DNA of 8,454 nt from Actinomycetota bacterium. Its GTDB lineage: Bacteria > Actinomycetota > Actinomycetes > Nanopelagicales > Nanopelagicaceae. The DNA lies in contig RFRA01000036.1 of NCBI GenBank assembly GCA_009924725.1, positions 1-8,454 of the forward strand, written 5' to 3'. Below the pieces are notes generated by a model. The model had not been told where the DNA came from, made no database searches, and saw nothing but the letters and a program-made list of their open reading frames with translations. A program made the translations under genes and the position numbers. Below, piece by piece: positions 1 through 6,071 of this stretch. Numbering within the stretch: the first letter of the stretch is position 1; each line of letters opens with the position of its first letter.

Positions 1-1314
1 GCGATCAGCTCGCTGAAGTGAAAGACAGATTCGCTTGGTAATAACGAACGCCAAAGGTGGAAGTACGATAATCCCGATCCGACTAAACCACATAATTTGA
101 TTAATGCTTAGATGGAAAGTAGTCGCAATAATGTCGTTTCCACCATTTAAGAGAGCAACCAACATAAATGTCAAAGACATAACGCCAAGAGCGGTACGGT
201 TCGGAACGTTTCGTGGCCGATCTAGTAGGTGATGTTCGCGCTTGTCACCAGTTATCCAACTTTCAATGAATGGATATAGTGCTAAGCCGGTAAAGAGAAT
301 TCCGGGAATGATTAAACCTGGAATCAGAATATTTAGTGGAACTGTGTATCCAAATAAGTGGAGTTCCAGCGGCGGGGCCATTCGCACTAAGCCGTCTAGC
401 CAACCCATGTACCAATCGGGTTGCGAACCTGCTGAAATTTGGCCTGGGTTATAGGGCCCGTACAACCAAATTGGGTTGATTGATGCAACTGCACCTAAGA
501 ACGCGGTAACACCGAAAACGATAAAGAAGAATCCGCCAGCTTTAGCCATATATGCCGGCATTAATGGATAACCGACAACATTCTTTTCGGTGCGTCCTGG
601 ACCAGGCCACTGAGTGTGCTTCTGGTACCAGACCAACATGAGGTGGACTGTAATAAGAGCTAAGAAAATCCCCGGCAATAGCAATACGTGAACCGTGAAA
701 ATGCGCGGAATGAATGCCTCGCCTGGAAATGCGCCACCGAAAGCAAAGAAAGCCAGGTAAGAACCAACCACTGGTAGTGCTTGAATGATTGCTTCAGCAA
801 TTCGAATGCCAGTTCCTGAGAGCAAGTCATCAGGAAGTGAGTAGCCGAGGAAACCTTCGACAATTCCCAGAGTCAATAGTCCAACACCAATGATCCAGTT
901 GAATTCACGTGGCTTACGAAAAGCACCGGTGAAGTAAACCCGCATCAAGTGCACAACTATGGCAGCCATAAAGATTAGTGCTGCCCAGTGGTGGATTTGA
1001 CGCATCAAAAGTCCACCACGAACTTCGAAAGAAATATGTAGCGTCGAAGCGTAAGCGGCTGACATGTGCAGACCTTGCAGAGGCACGTAACTTCCGTCAT
1101 ACAACACTTCGCGTTGCGAAGGGTCATACCAGAAGGTCAGAAAAGTTCCGGATAGCAGCAAGATTACGAAGGAGTAGAGCGCTATTTCACCAAGTAAGAA
1201 TGACCAGTGGTCAGGAAAGACTTTGGTTAAGTTCTTCTTCATCCATTTGGCGGCGCCAGTGCGTTCATCTACATAGTTAGCCACCGTGCCGGCAACTCTT
1301 TCACGTGCGGTCAT
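1..1314 (-). CDS. qcrB: Cytochrome bc1 complex cytochrome b subunit QcrB, 3' end outside window
   Basis: Membrane cytochrome b of the menaquinol:cytochrome c oxidoreductase. It oxidises menaquinol at the outer face and carries two b haems. The 438 codons visible from the ATG at 1314 read without interruption to the window edge. Haem-ligand histidines are seen in helix II (H108 or H109, and H122) and helix IV (H209 and H224). The helix IV pair is 15 residues apart, as in cytochrome b6 and actinobacterial QcrB, rather than 14 as in mitochondrial cytochrome b. The quinol-site motif appears as PDWY (299-302), the usual actinobacterial form of PEWY. Several hydrophobic helices are evident (about 41-61, 112-128, 184-194, 205-229, 260-278, 327-350, 376-390, 408-427). 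The start overlaps the qcrA stop in an ATGA arrangement, and GGGAG lies 8 nt upstream (plus-strand 1323-1327), so translation is probably coupled. The family usually runs past 500 residues, so roughly 100 C-terminal residues are missing here. Confidence 0.97.
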   Translation of the reverse strand, partial: MTARERVAGTVANYVDERTGAAKWMKKNLTKVFPDHWSFLLGEIALYSFVILLLSGTFLTFWYDPSQREVLYDGSYVPLQGLHMSAAYASTLHISFEVRGGLLMRQIHHWAALIFMAAIVVHLMRVYFTGAFRKPREFNWIIGVGLLTLGIVEGFLGYSLPDDLLSGTGIRIAEAIIQALPVVGSYLAFFAFGGAFPGEAFIPRIFTVHVLLLPGIFLALITVHLMLVWYQKHTQWPGPGRTEKNVVGYPLMPAYMAKAGGFFFIVFGVTAFLGAVASINPIWLYGPYNPGQISAGSQPDWYMGWLDGLVRMAPPLELHLFGYTVPLNILIPGLIIPGILFTGLALYPFIESWITGDKREHHLLDRPRNVPNRTALGVMSLTFMLVALLNGGNDIIATTFHLSINQIMWFSRIGIIVLPPLAFVITKRICLSLQRADR

Positions 1315-2303
1315 GATGAACGCTCCCAGAAACTAGGTCCGACGGGTTCGGAGAATGGTTTTTGTGCAATTAAATAACCTTCCGCATCGACTGTTATTGC
1401 TAACTGAGGAAGAGATCGAGCTGCAGGGCCGAAAATAACTTTCGCTGCTCGTGGAACATCAAAGGTTGATTGATGGCATGGGCAGAGTAGGTGTTTTGTG
1501 GTTTGTTCATATAGTGCGACTGCGCAACCCATGTGTGAGCAAATCTTGCTGAAAGCAATGATTCCGTCATAGGTCCAGGAAAGACGTTCAGGGCTTAATT
1601 GGAATTCCTCGGGACGTAGGCGAATCAAGAGAACAGCATCTTTAGCGATATCACTTAGAGCCCGTCGCTCTTCACCGAAATGCTCGGGAAGCACTTGGGC
1701 GACTGCGCCAACTTCTAAATCTTGGGGACGAATTGGGCGATCACCTGGGTCGGTAACCAAACGCGATCCAGCTTTCCAACTAGTTTTCGTTAGGTCATCG
1801 CCAGGTAGTGGGCCTAGATCACGCAAGAGAACCAGCGGAGAAAGACCAATCAAACCCAAAGAAAGCCCCATAGAGCGCTTGATTAGTGAGCGTCGACCGA
1901 GACCGGCTGCACCTGCGCGTTCTTTTACAGTCTTAACAAGTGCATCTCGATCTTCATCCTCTGATCGCATGGTGTGACGCATTGCGATCACTTCTTCATC
2001 GGGCATCAATGTTTTGGCCCAGTGGATTGCTGCTGCGCCAATAAAGAAAAGTGCCATAGCAAGCCCGAGACCTAAGAAGAGCTGATGTGCATTCGTATTA
2101 CCCAGTACCGGGAAAAATACAAAGACATCTTCCGGAATAAAATAATATGCGTAGATAAATAGCACGGTACCGAGAGCGGAGATGAGAAAGAGAATCGCTA
2201 CTTGCCGTTCTGCGCGCTTTTCGGCAACTGGATCAGTATCAGCTTTGCGATGTACGTGTGCCGGTAATCCAGGATCTTTGATTGCTTCGATTTCGTTGGA
2301 CAT
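1311..2303 (-). CDS. qcrA: Rieske iron-sulfur subunit of the cytochrome bc1 complex, QcrA
   Basis: Rieske [2Fe-2S] protein that takes the first electron from menaquinol and passes it to the dihaem cytochrome c. The 330-residue protein is of the long actinobacterial type, with three predicted membrane helices (about 36-56, 73-95 and 147-162). The Rieske domain carries CSHMGC (255-260) and CPCHQS (274-279). This gives cluster ligands C255, H257, C274 and H277, and a C260-C276 disulfide. Gln in place of Gly after CPCH is normal in Actinobacteria. Just before the third helix is GRRSLIK (136-142), a good twin-arginine motif. Known work on Streptomyces QcrA showed that Sec inserts the first two helices and Tat translocates the Rieske domain, and the same is inferred here. 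The gene starts 4 bp after the qcrC stop with only a weak GGCGAG-like ribosome site, and its stop overlaps the qcrB start by 4 bp. Confidence 0.97.
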   Translation of the reverse strand: MSNEIEAIKDPGLPAHVHRKADTDPVAEKRAERQVAILFLISALGTVLFIYAYYFIPEDVFVFFPVLGNTNAHQLFLGLGLAMALFFIGAAAIHWAKTLMPDEEVIAMRHTMRSEDEDRDALVKTVKERAGAAGLGRRSLIKRSMGLSLGLIGLSPLVLLRDLGPLPGDDLTKTSWKAGSRLVTDPGDRPIRPQDLEVGAVAQVLPEHFGEERRALSDIAKDAVLLIRLRPEEFQLSPERLSWTYDGIIAFSKICSHMGCAVALYEQTTKHLLCPCHQSTFDVPRAAKVIFGPAARSLPQLAITVDAEGYLIAQKPFSEPVGPSFWERSS

Positions 2304-2307
2304 TTGT

Positions 2308-3099
2308 TTATCTCGCCTTCGTCGCTAACCAAACTGCCACACCGATCAGCAGTCCGAGTCCTAGTGTCCATACCAACAGACCTTCAGTAACTGGGCCAAC
2401 TCTGCCAAGAGCGACGCCACCTAACTGTGGTTCATTTTCTGCTGCTTTAATCCATTTGATGATGGAAAGTTTTTCAGCAGGGGTAACAGTCTTGTCTGCG
2501 AAAACTGGCATAGCTTGCGGACCAGTGATCATTGCCTCGTAAATGTATTTAGGTTCAACACCCATCAAAGTTGGTGCATATTTACCTTGAGTTAGGGCGC
2601 CACCTTGGCCCGCAAAGTTATGGCACATGGCGCAGTTTGTGCGGAACAAAGTTCCACCTTCAGCAGTATTTCCGTCACGTTCGTAGTTCAATAATTCTTC
2701 ACCTGGAATAGCTGGGCCAGGGGCAGTGGAAGCTACATATGCAGCCAGGGCTGCAGTTTGCTCTGCGTTATATACCGGCTTTTTGCGGACAATCTGCTGG
2801 CTTAAGTCAGCCACGGGCATGCGACCAGTTCCAACTTGGAAATCAACTGAAGCTGCGCCAACACCAATAAGCGAAGGTGCGATTGCAGATCCTTCAAGAT
2901 TTAATCCATGACAGGACGAGCAGCCCTTAAGAAATATGTTCTTACCTTCGGCGATTTGAGCCGAACGTTGCTCGATCGAAAGTTCAGTTTTGGTTGTCGC
3001 GCTGGCTACTGAGAAAGTCGTACCTATTGCAAACAGGGCTAGGACCAGTAGTAGAGGTGACGCGAATGCGCTACGACGAAGTTTCGATATCTTTTTCAT
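2308..3099 (-). CDS. qcrC: Membrane-anchored dihaem cytochrome c subunit of bc1, QcrC
   Basis: Dihaem c-type cytochrome that in Actinobacteria replaces cytochrome c1 and also does the work of soluble cytochrome c, handing electrons directly to the aa3 oxidase inside a supercomplex. The 263-residue protein has an N-terminal basic/hydrophobic export segment (about 8-33), two CxxCH haem sites (CSSCH 60-64 and CAMCH 156-160), likely distal methionine ligands at M94 (GRMPVAD) and M197 (QAMPVF), and a C-terminal membrane anchor at about 237-258 followed by a basic tail. Length and layout match the family. It lies 9 bp after the ctaE stop and 4 bp before qcrA, so it is in the same operon. No Shine-Dalgarno sequence is evident before the ATG, so translation may depend on ribosomes coming from ctaE (inference). 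Confidence 0.97.
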   Translation of the reverse strand: MKKISKLRRSAFASPLLLVLALFAIGTTFSVASATTKTELSIEQRSAQIAEGKNIFLKGCSSCHGLNLEGSAIAPSLIGVGAASVDFQVGTGRMPVADLSQQIVRKKPVYNAEQTAALAAYVASTAPGPAIPGEELLNYERDGNTAEGGTLFRTNCAMCHNFAGQGGALTQGKYAPTLMGVEPKYIYEAMITGPQAMPVFADKTVTPAEKLSIIKWIKAAENEPQLGGVALGRVGPVTEGLLVWTLGLGLLIGVAVWLATKAR

Positions 3100-3108
3100 A
3101 ATTCATTT

Positions 3109-3744
3109 CTACTTAATTAGGTAGATCGCAGAGAAGAGAGCGATCCAGACGACGTCGACGAAGTGCCAATAATATGAAACCACGATCGCTGTTGTAGCTT
3201 GATTGTGATTGAAGCGGCGGGATTTCGCGACTCGGATCATCACGATGAGGAATGCAATCAAGCCGCCAGTTACGTGCAATCCGTGGAAGCCGGTTGCGAT
3301 GTAGAAAACAGAACCATAAGCAACCGAGGAAATACTTAGACCTTCTTGTACTAGGGCTGCGTATTCGTAAACCTGGCCACCAATGAAAAATGCACCCATT
3401 AAAAATGTCAGGGCAAACCACTCGCGCATACCCCACTTGTTGAATTGCCACAGTGATCCGGTTTTACGTTCTTGGAATCTTTCCGCCGCAAAAACACCGA
3501 ACTGACAAGTCACAGATGATAAAACCAGAACTGTTGTGTTAAGAGCGGCGAATGGAATATTGAGAAGTTCAGTTGAGGTGAGCCAAACAGTTGGGCCTTG
3601 AACTGCACGAGTGGTGAAGTACATCGCAAAGAGAGCAGCGAAGAACATCAACTCACTTGAGAGCCAAACGATAGTTCCGACAGCAACTAAGTTCGGACGG
3701 GTGGGTTTGTGCATTCCTACAGTTGTGCTCGACATAGAGGTCAT
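3109..3744 (-). CDS. ctaE: Cytochrome c oxidase (aa3) subunit III, CtaE
   Basis: Subunit III of the haem-copper aa3 oxidase, a membrane subunit thought to stabilise the catalytic core and the proton uptake side. The 211-residue protein has five hydrophobic helices (about 22-44, 64-85, 108-128, 145-172 and 185-209), the short form lacking the first two helices of seven-helix versions, as is standard in Actinobacteria. Conserved marks include WLSSELMFFAALFAMYF (27-43) with E31, GGQVYEY (122-128), GFHGLHV (152-158) and YYWHFVDVVW (191-200). The ATG at 3744 is preferred because GGGA lies a few bases upstream. An ATG at codon 4 (3735) is an alternative with no ribosome site. This is the first gene of ctaE-qcrC-qcrA-qcrB. 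The other oxidase subunits are normally encoded elsewhere. The gene is divergent from the pseudo-receiver/trpD unit. Confidence 0.96.
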   Translation of the reverse strand: MTSMSSTTVGMHKPTRPNLVAVGTIVWLSSELMFFAALFAMYFTTRAVQGPTVWLTSTELLNIPFAALNTTVLVLSSVTCQFGVFAAERFQERKTGSLWQFNKWGMREWFALTFLMGAFFIGGQVYEYAALVQEGLSISSVAYGSVFYIATGFHGLHVTGGLIAFLIVMIRVAKSRRFNHNQATTAIVVSYYWHFVDVVWIALFSAIYLIK

Positions 3745-3777
3745 TATTCCCGAAATAGCGCCTTATTGCGCACAGAA

Positions 3778-3805
3778 GAGCCAGTTTGAGCCAGTGATAT
3801 TGGCT
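3778..3805. repeat. Direct plus inverted repeat cluster, possible operator
   Basis: GAGCCAGT occurs at 3778-3785 and again at 3788-3795, exactly 10 bp (one helical turn) apart. The second copy also forms an inverted repeat with TGGCT at 3801-3805: AGCCA, 7 bp, TGGCT. The cluster lies 34-61 bp upstream of the ctaE start and 46-73 bp before the TAGAAT box of the divergent unit, a reasonable place for a regulator site. No known binding motif was recognised. Short repeats like this can arise by chance, so the operator role is inference. Confidence 0.35.
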
Positions 3806-3850
3806 AGAAAGCATGAGTCAGGTCACAGCAGTTTTATCCACGATTTTGAT

Positions 3851-3856
3851 TAGAAT
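3851..3856 (+). promoter_or_regulatory. -10 box (TAGAAT) for a leaderless start of the pseudo-receiver gene
   Basis: TAGAAT matches the actinobacterial -10 consensus TANNNT and ends 7 nt before the ATG at 3864, so transcription would begin at or very near the A of the start codon. No Shine-Dalgarno sequence precedes the ATG. No good -35 hexamer is seen 16-18 bp upstream. Confidence 0.55.
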
Positions 3857-3863
3857 TGCCACC

Positions 3864-4301
3864 ATGAGCAGCACTGAAACCAGCAAAATTCGGGTAGTTA
3901 TTTATTCTCACGATTTAGCGGTCCGGGCTGCCGTAGTCTCGGCTTTAGGTCGCAAGATTGCCGCCGATCTGCCAACTCATGAAGTTCTCGAGTTTGCTAC
4001 CGCCCCTGCTTTGCGCGCTTTTATCGATCGCCCTGATTTAGCCGGTAATTTGAAAGCCGATCTCTTCATCTTAGATGGTGAGGCAGTGCCTGAAGGTGGC
4101 ATGGGCGTTGCTCGTCAGTTAAAGGATGAAGTGTTTAACTGCCCACCCGTGTTGCTGATTACGGGTCGAAAAGAAGATGCTTGGCTCGCTGCCTGGTCGC
4201 GCGCCGAAGCTGTCGTAACCCATCCAATTGATCCATTCACCTTGGCGCAGTCGGCTGCCACATTGTTGCGCAAACAAAATCTCGCAACGACGAATGTCTA
4301 A
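3864..4301 (+). CDS. Stand-alone degenerate response-regulator receiver (pseudo-receiver) protein
   Basis: A 145-residue protein with a single CheY-like receiver fold and no output domain. The N-terminal strand IRVVIYS is followed by H16-D17, where receivers normally have two or three acidic residues. FILDGEAVPEGGM (68-80) keeps the phospho-acceptor-like aspartate at D71, and LLITG (97-101) keeps the conserved Thr (T100). The invariant Lys of the K-P motif is replaced by His in THPIDPF (119-125). Missing the Lys and part of the acidic pocket suggests that classic phosphorylation switching is lost. From memory, similar proteins with the same DGEA, GGMG, RQLKDE and WSRAEA blocks occur next to trpD in other Actinobacteria, so this looks like a conserved family of unknown role. 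The ATG at 3864 is chosen over the in-frame ATG at 3813 because homology begins here and a -10 box lies between them. Its 3' end overlaps trpD by 8 bp. Confidence 0.8.
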   Translation: MSSTETSKIRVVIYSHDLAVRAAVVSALGRKIAADLPTHEVLEFATAPALRAFIDRPDLAGNLKADLFILDGEAVPEGGMGVARQLKDEVFNCPPVLLITGRKEDAWLAAWSRAEAVVTHPIDPFTLAQSAATLLRKQNLATTNV

Positions 4302-5340
4302 TACCAACACCTGGCCACAATTAATTGAGACGCTAACCAATAGGTTAGATCTCAGTTCAAATTCCGCCCAGTGGGCAATGAATGAAATTCTGCAAGGCAA
4401 AACTGAAATCGCGCAGATAAAGGATTTTCTGTTAGCTCTTAAAACCAAAGGCGAGACCTCCGAAGAAGTAACTGCATTTATTGGCGCCATGTATGAACAC
4501 AGTGCGCCAATTGAAATTGCAGAACGAGCAGTAGACACCGTAGGTACGGGTGGCGATGGCTTTAACACAATCAATATCTCTACCACCGCCGCCATCGTTG
4601 CAGCAGCTGCCGGCGCTAAAGTCCTAAAGCATGGCAACCGCGCAGCAACATCCAAATCCGGCTCAGCTGATTTGCTAGAAGCCCTTGGAGTCAATATCGA
4701 TTTAGTGGGCGAAGGTGTGGAAAGGGTTTTTCGCGAGCTGGGAATCGGCTTTTGTTTTGCCCCGAAATTTCACCCAGCGATGCGCTTCGCTGCACCGGCT
4801 CGCAAGGAGTTAGGCGTTCCAACTATCTTCAACATTCTTGGTCCACTGGCTAATCCAGCCAAACCAAAGGCGGCCGCCATTGGGGTAGCAAACGATCGAA
4901 TGCATTTATTGATGGCTCAAGTGCTATCGGCAAAAGGCGTAGATGGTTTTGTATTCCGAGGCGACGATGGTTTGGATGAAATTTCACTGGCGACTACAAC
5001 ATCTGTTCTAACCATTGGACAAGGCGAGATCTCTTCAGATCTTATTGATCCAGTTGAATTCGGAATTTCCAAAGCGCCATTATCTGAACTGATTGGCGGG
5101 GACGCTCAGTTCAACGCCAATGTTTTACGAGCAATTTTCAATGGTGAACATGGTGCGCCTCGGGATGCAGTTGCACTCAACGCTGCTGCTGCAATCGCAG
5201 CATATAAGGGCGACTTTAGTAAATCACTTACAGAACGCATTCGAGACGGTTATGAGGATGCAGTTAAAGCAATTGACTCAGGCGCAGCAACCACTTTGCT
5301 AACTAACTGGGTGGTAGTAAGTCAACGTTTAGCAAGTTGA
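4294..5340 (+). CDS. trpD: Anthranilate phosphoribosyltransferase TrpD
   Basis: Second step of tryptophan synthesis: transfers phosphoribose from PRPP to anthranilate in the cytoplasm, Mg-dependent. The 348-residue length is typical. Motifs in order: GTGGDG (84-89, PRPP pyrophosphate loop), NISTTAA (94-100), KHGNRAATSKSGSADLLEALG (112-132, the second substrate motif), a block running from M163 to P188 that includes RKELG, FNILGPLANP and the anthranilate-site Arg region, the acidic DDGLDEI (224-230, metal site), and LNAAAAI (295-301). The start at 4294 gives the family's normal N-terminus. A longer reading from 4228 would lie inside the upstream gene and adds 22 unrelated residues. There is no ribosome site, and the 8-bp overlap with the pseudo-receiver gene implies translational coupling. 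The gene is separated from other trp genes here, as is usual for the trpD copy beside ctaE in Actinobacteria. Confidence 0.96.
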   Translation: MSNTNTWPQLIETLTNRLDLSSNSAQWAMNEILQGKTEIAQIKDFLLALKTKGETSEEVTAFIGAMYEHSAPIEIAERAVDTVGTGGDGFNTINISTTAAIVAAAAGAKVLKHGNRAATSKSGSADLLEALGVNIDLVGEGVERVFRELGIGFCFAPKFHPAMRFAAPARKELGVPTIFNILGPLANPAKPKAAAIGVANDRMHLLMAQVLSAKGVDGFVFRGDDGLDEISLATTTSVLTIGQGEISSDLIDPVEFGISKAPLSELIGGDAQFNANVLRAIFNGEHGAPRDAVALNAAAAIAAYKGDFSKSLTERIRDGYEDAVKAIDSGAATTLLTNWVVVSQRLAS

Positions 5341-5346
5341 TTATTA

Positions 5347-5360
5347 ATCTGTGTTCAGAT
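5347..5360 (-). terminator. Possible weak terminator hairpin between convergent genes
   Basis: ATCTG at 5347-5351 pairs perfectly with CAGAT at 5356-5360 around a TGTT loop, in the 14-bp gap between convergent genes and overlapping the exonuclease stop codon. Read leftward it is followed by TAATAATC, a short A/T-rich stretch. The stem is only 5 bp and there is no real T tract, so this is tentative. Confidence 0.25.
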
Positions 5361-6014
5361 GCTGTCTAACTCGTTGCGAGTTCGCACCGAAGATTTGCGA
5401 TTGCTAAAGTTCTTCAATTCTTCTAGCGTCGAAATTCCTAGACTGCCAACACGACCAATCAAAGCATGCAATACATCTACCGTAGCTAAAGCATCATCGA
5501 GAGCCCGGTGATTTGGACTCACATCTGTATTAAAGAATTCGGCCAAGGTGCCAAGTCTGCAGTTGGCAACTTCATCTCGACTCAATACCCGACGAGCTAG
5601 TTTTGCAGTATCGATCACGGTGAATTTCGGCCAAAGATATTCATTTTTACTCGCTGCAGCTTTTAAAAAACTCAAATCAAAGGGTGCGTTATGAGCGACA
5701 AATACTGTTTCATGTTCAGAGCCCAAGAATTCGAGTAGGACGGGAAATACTTCAGCAATTGTGGGGGATGACGAAACCATCTCGTCGGTTATGCCAGTAA
5801 GGGCAGTTATGAAGTAGGGAATGGGGCTTTGAGGATTAACAAAAGTTTGAAACTTACCCAGCAGCTCGCCACCACATACTTTGACGGCTCCGATTTCAGT
5901 GATGTGTGCGCCTAAATGGGGCGCTCCGCCAGAAGTTTCGAGGTCAAGTACAACAAAGGTAGTTTTGGAGAGCGGGCGTCCAAGATCATCTATTGGGGCT
6001 TGCCAAGAATTCAT
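5355..6014 (-). CDS. DEDDh 3'-5' exonuclease, DNA polymerase III epsilon-like, lacking a C-terminal nuclease domain
   Basis: A 219-residue DnaQ-type exonuclease, expected to remove 3' nucleotides from DNA with two metal ions. The DEDDh residues are present: D24 and E26 (VVLDLETSGG, 21-30), D113 (HNAPFDLSFL, 108-117), and H169 with D174 (NHRALDD, 168-174; the H-x4-D spacing marks the DEDDh subclass). Whether it proofreads in the polymerase III core or acts in repair cannot be told. In many Actinobacteria the gene beside trpD (for example Rv2191) is a longer protein in which this domain is followed by a GIY-YIG/UvrC-like domain. Here the protein stops about 30 residues after the exonuclease fold, after a linker-like stretch STLEELKNF (195-203). 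trpD follows 14 bp later, leaving no room for a second domain. A TAGGAT box lies 9 nt before the ATG. Confidence 0.88.
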   Translation of the reverse strand: MNSWQAPIDDLGRPLSKTTFVVLDLETSGGAPHLGAHITEIGAVKVCGGELLGKFQTFVNPQSPIPYFITALTGITDEMVSSSPTIAEVFPVLLEFLGSEHETVFVAHNAPFDLSFLKAAASKNEYLWPKFTVIDTAKLARRVLSRDEVANCRLGTLAEFFNTDVSPNHRALDDALATVDVLHALIGRVGSLGISTLEELKNFSNRKSSVRTRNELDSI

Positions 6015-6023
6015 AATGAATTG

Positions 6024-6052
6024 ATCCTAAATCTTCCAACCGACAGTGGGAA
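6024..6052 (-). promoter_or_regulatory. Candidate promoter of the exonuclease gene (TTCCCA, 17 bp, TAGGAT)
   Basis: On the minus strand TAGGAT (plus 6024-6029) fits TANNNT and lies 9 nt before the ATG at 6014. TTCCCA (plus 6047-6052), 17 bp upstream, matches four of six bases of TTGACA. Transcription would start about two bases before the ATG, giving an almost leaderless mRNA. The intergenic region is only 57 bp and is shared with the hydrolase gene on the other strand. Confidence 0.45.
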
Positions 6053-6059
6053 GCCGAGG

Positions 6060-6065
6060 TAGATT
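6060..6065 (+). promoter_or_regulatory. -10 box (TAGATT) for a leaderless start of the hydrolase gene
   Basis: TAGATT ends 6 nt before the ATG at 6072, placing the transcription start at the start codon. The only purine-rich stretch (GAGG at 6055-6058) is 13 nt from the ATG, too far for a good Shine-Dalgarno. No -35 match was found at 16-18 bp. Confidence 0.5.
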
Positions 6066-6071
6066 CTGATC

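Larger units (their letters stand above)
3745..3863. promoter_or_regulatory. Divergent intergenic region between the respiratory operon and the pseudo-receiver/trpD unit
   Basis: This 119-bp region must hold the promoters for both directions. For the rightward unit there is a clear TAGAAT box close to the ATG (listed separately). For the leftward operon I could not find a convincing -10/-35 pair. TATTTC, read leftward 7 nt before the ctaE ATG, is only a poor -10 match. A cluster of repeats occupies 3778-3805 (listed separately). The region between the repeats and the TAGAAT box contains nothing else recognisable. Confidence 0.6.

Noticed and set aside
299..301. PDWY instead of PEWY in QcrB (residues 299-302) as a possible quinol-site oddity
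   Set aside because: PDWY is the usual form in Actinobacteria and other menaquinol-using bc complexes, so it is not unusual here. The interval given is in protein residue numbers.
978..1280. 100-codon plus-strand open frame inside qcrB
   Set aside because: The opposite strand encodes conserved cytochrome b with haem-ligand histidines. The plus frame has no family resemblance.
3113..3451. 112-codon minus-strand frame within ctaE
   Set aside because: It is an alternative frame of the ctaE coding strand. CtaE has all the conserved subunit III motifs and this frame has none.
3813..3863. 17-codon N-terminal extension of the pseudo-receiver from the ATG at 3813
   Set aside because: The receiver fold and the remembered family start begin at 3864, the extension has no ribosome site, and the likely -10 box lies inside it.
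4119..4694. 191-codon minus-strand open frame antisense to the pseudo-receiver/trpD junction
   Set aside because: It lies opposite two well-supported genes, has no recognisable domain, and its composition looks like a shadow of the trpD reading frame.
5370..5380. CTCGTTGCGAG mini-palindrome near the exonuclease 3' end
   Set aside because: It is a short hairpin inside the coding region with no T tract, probably chance.
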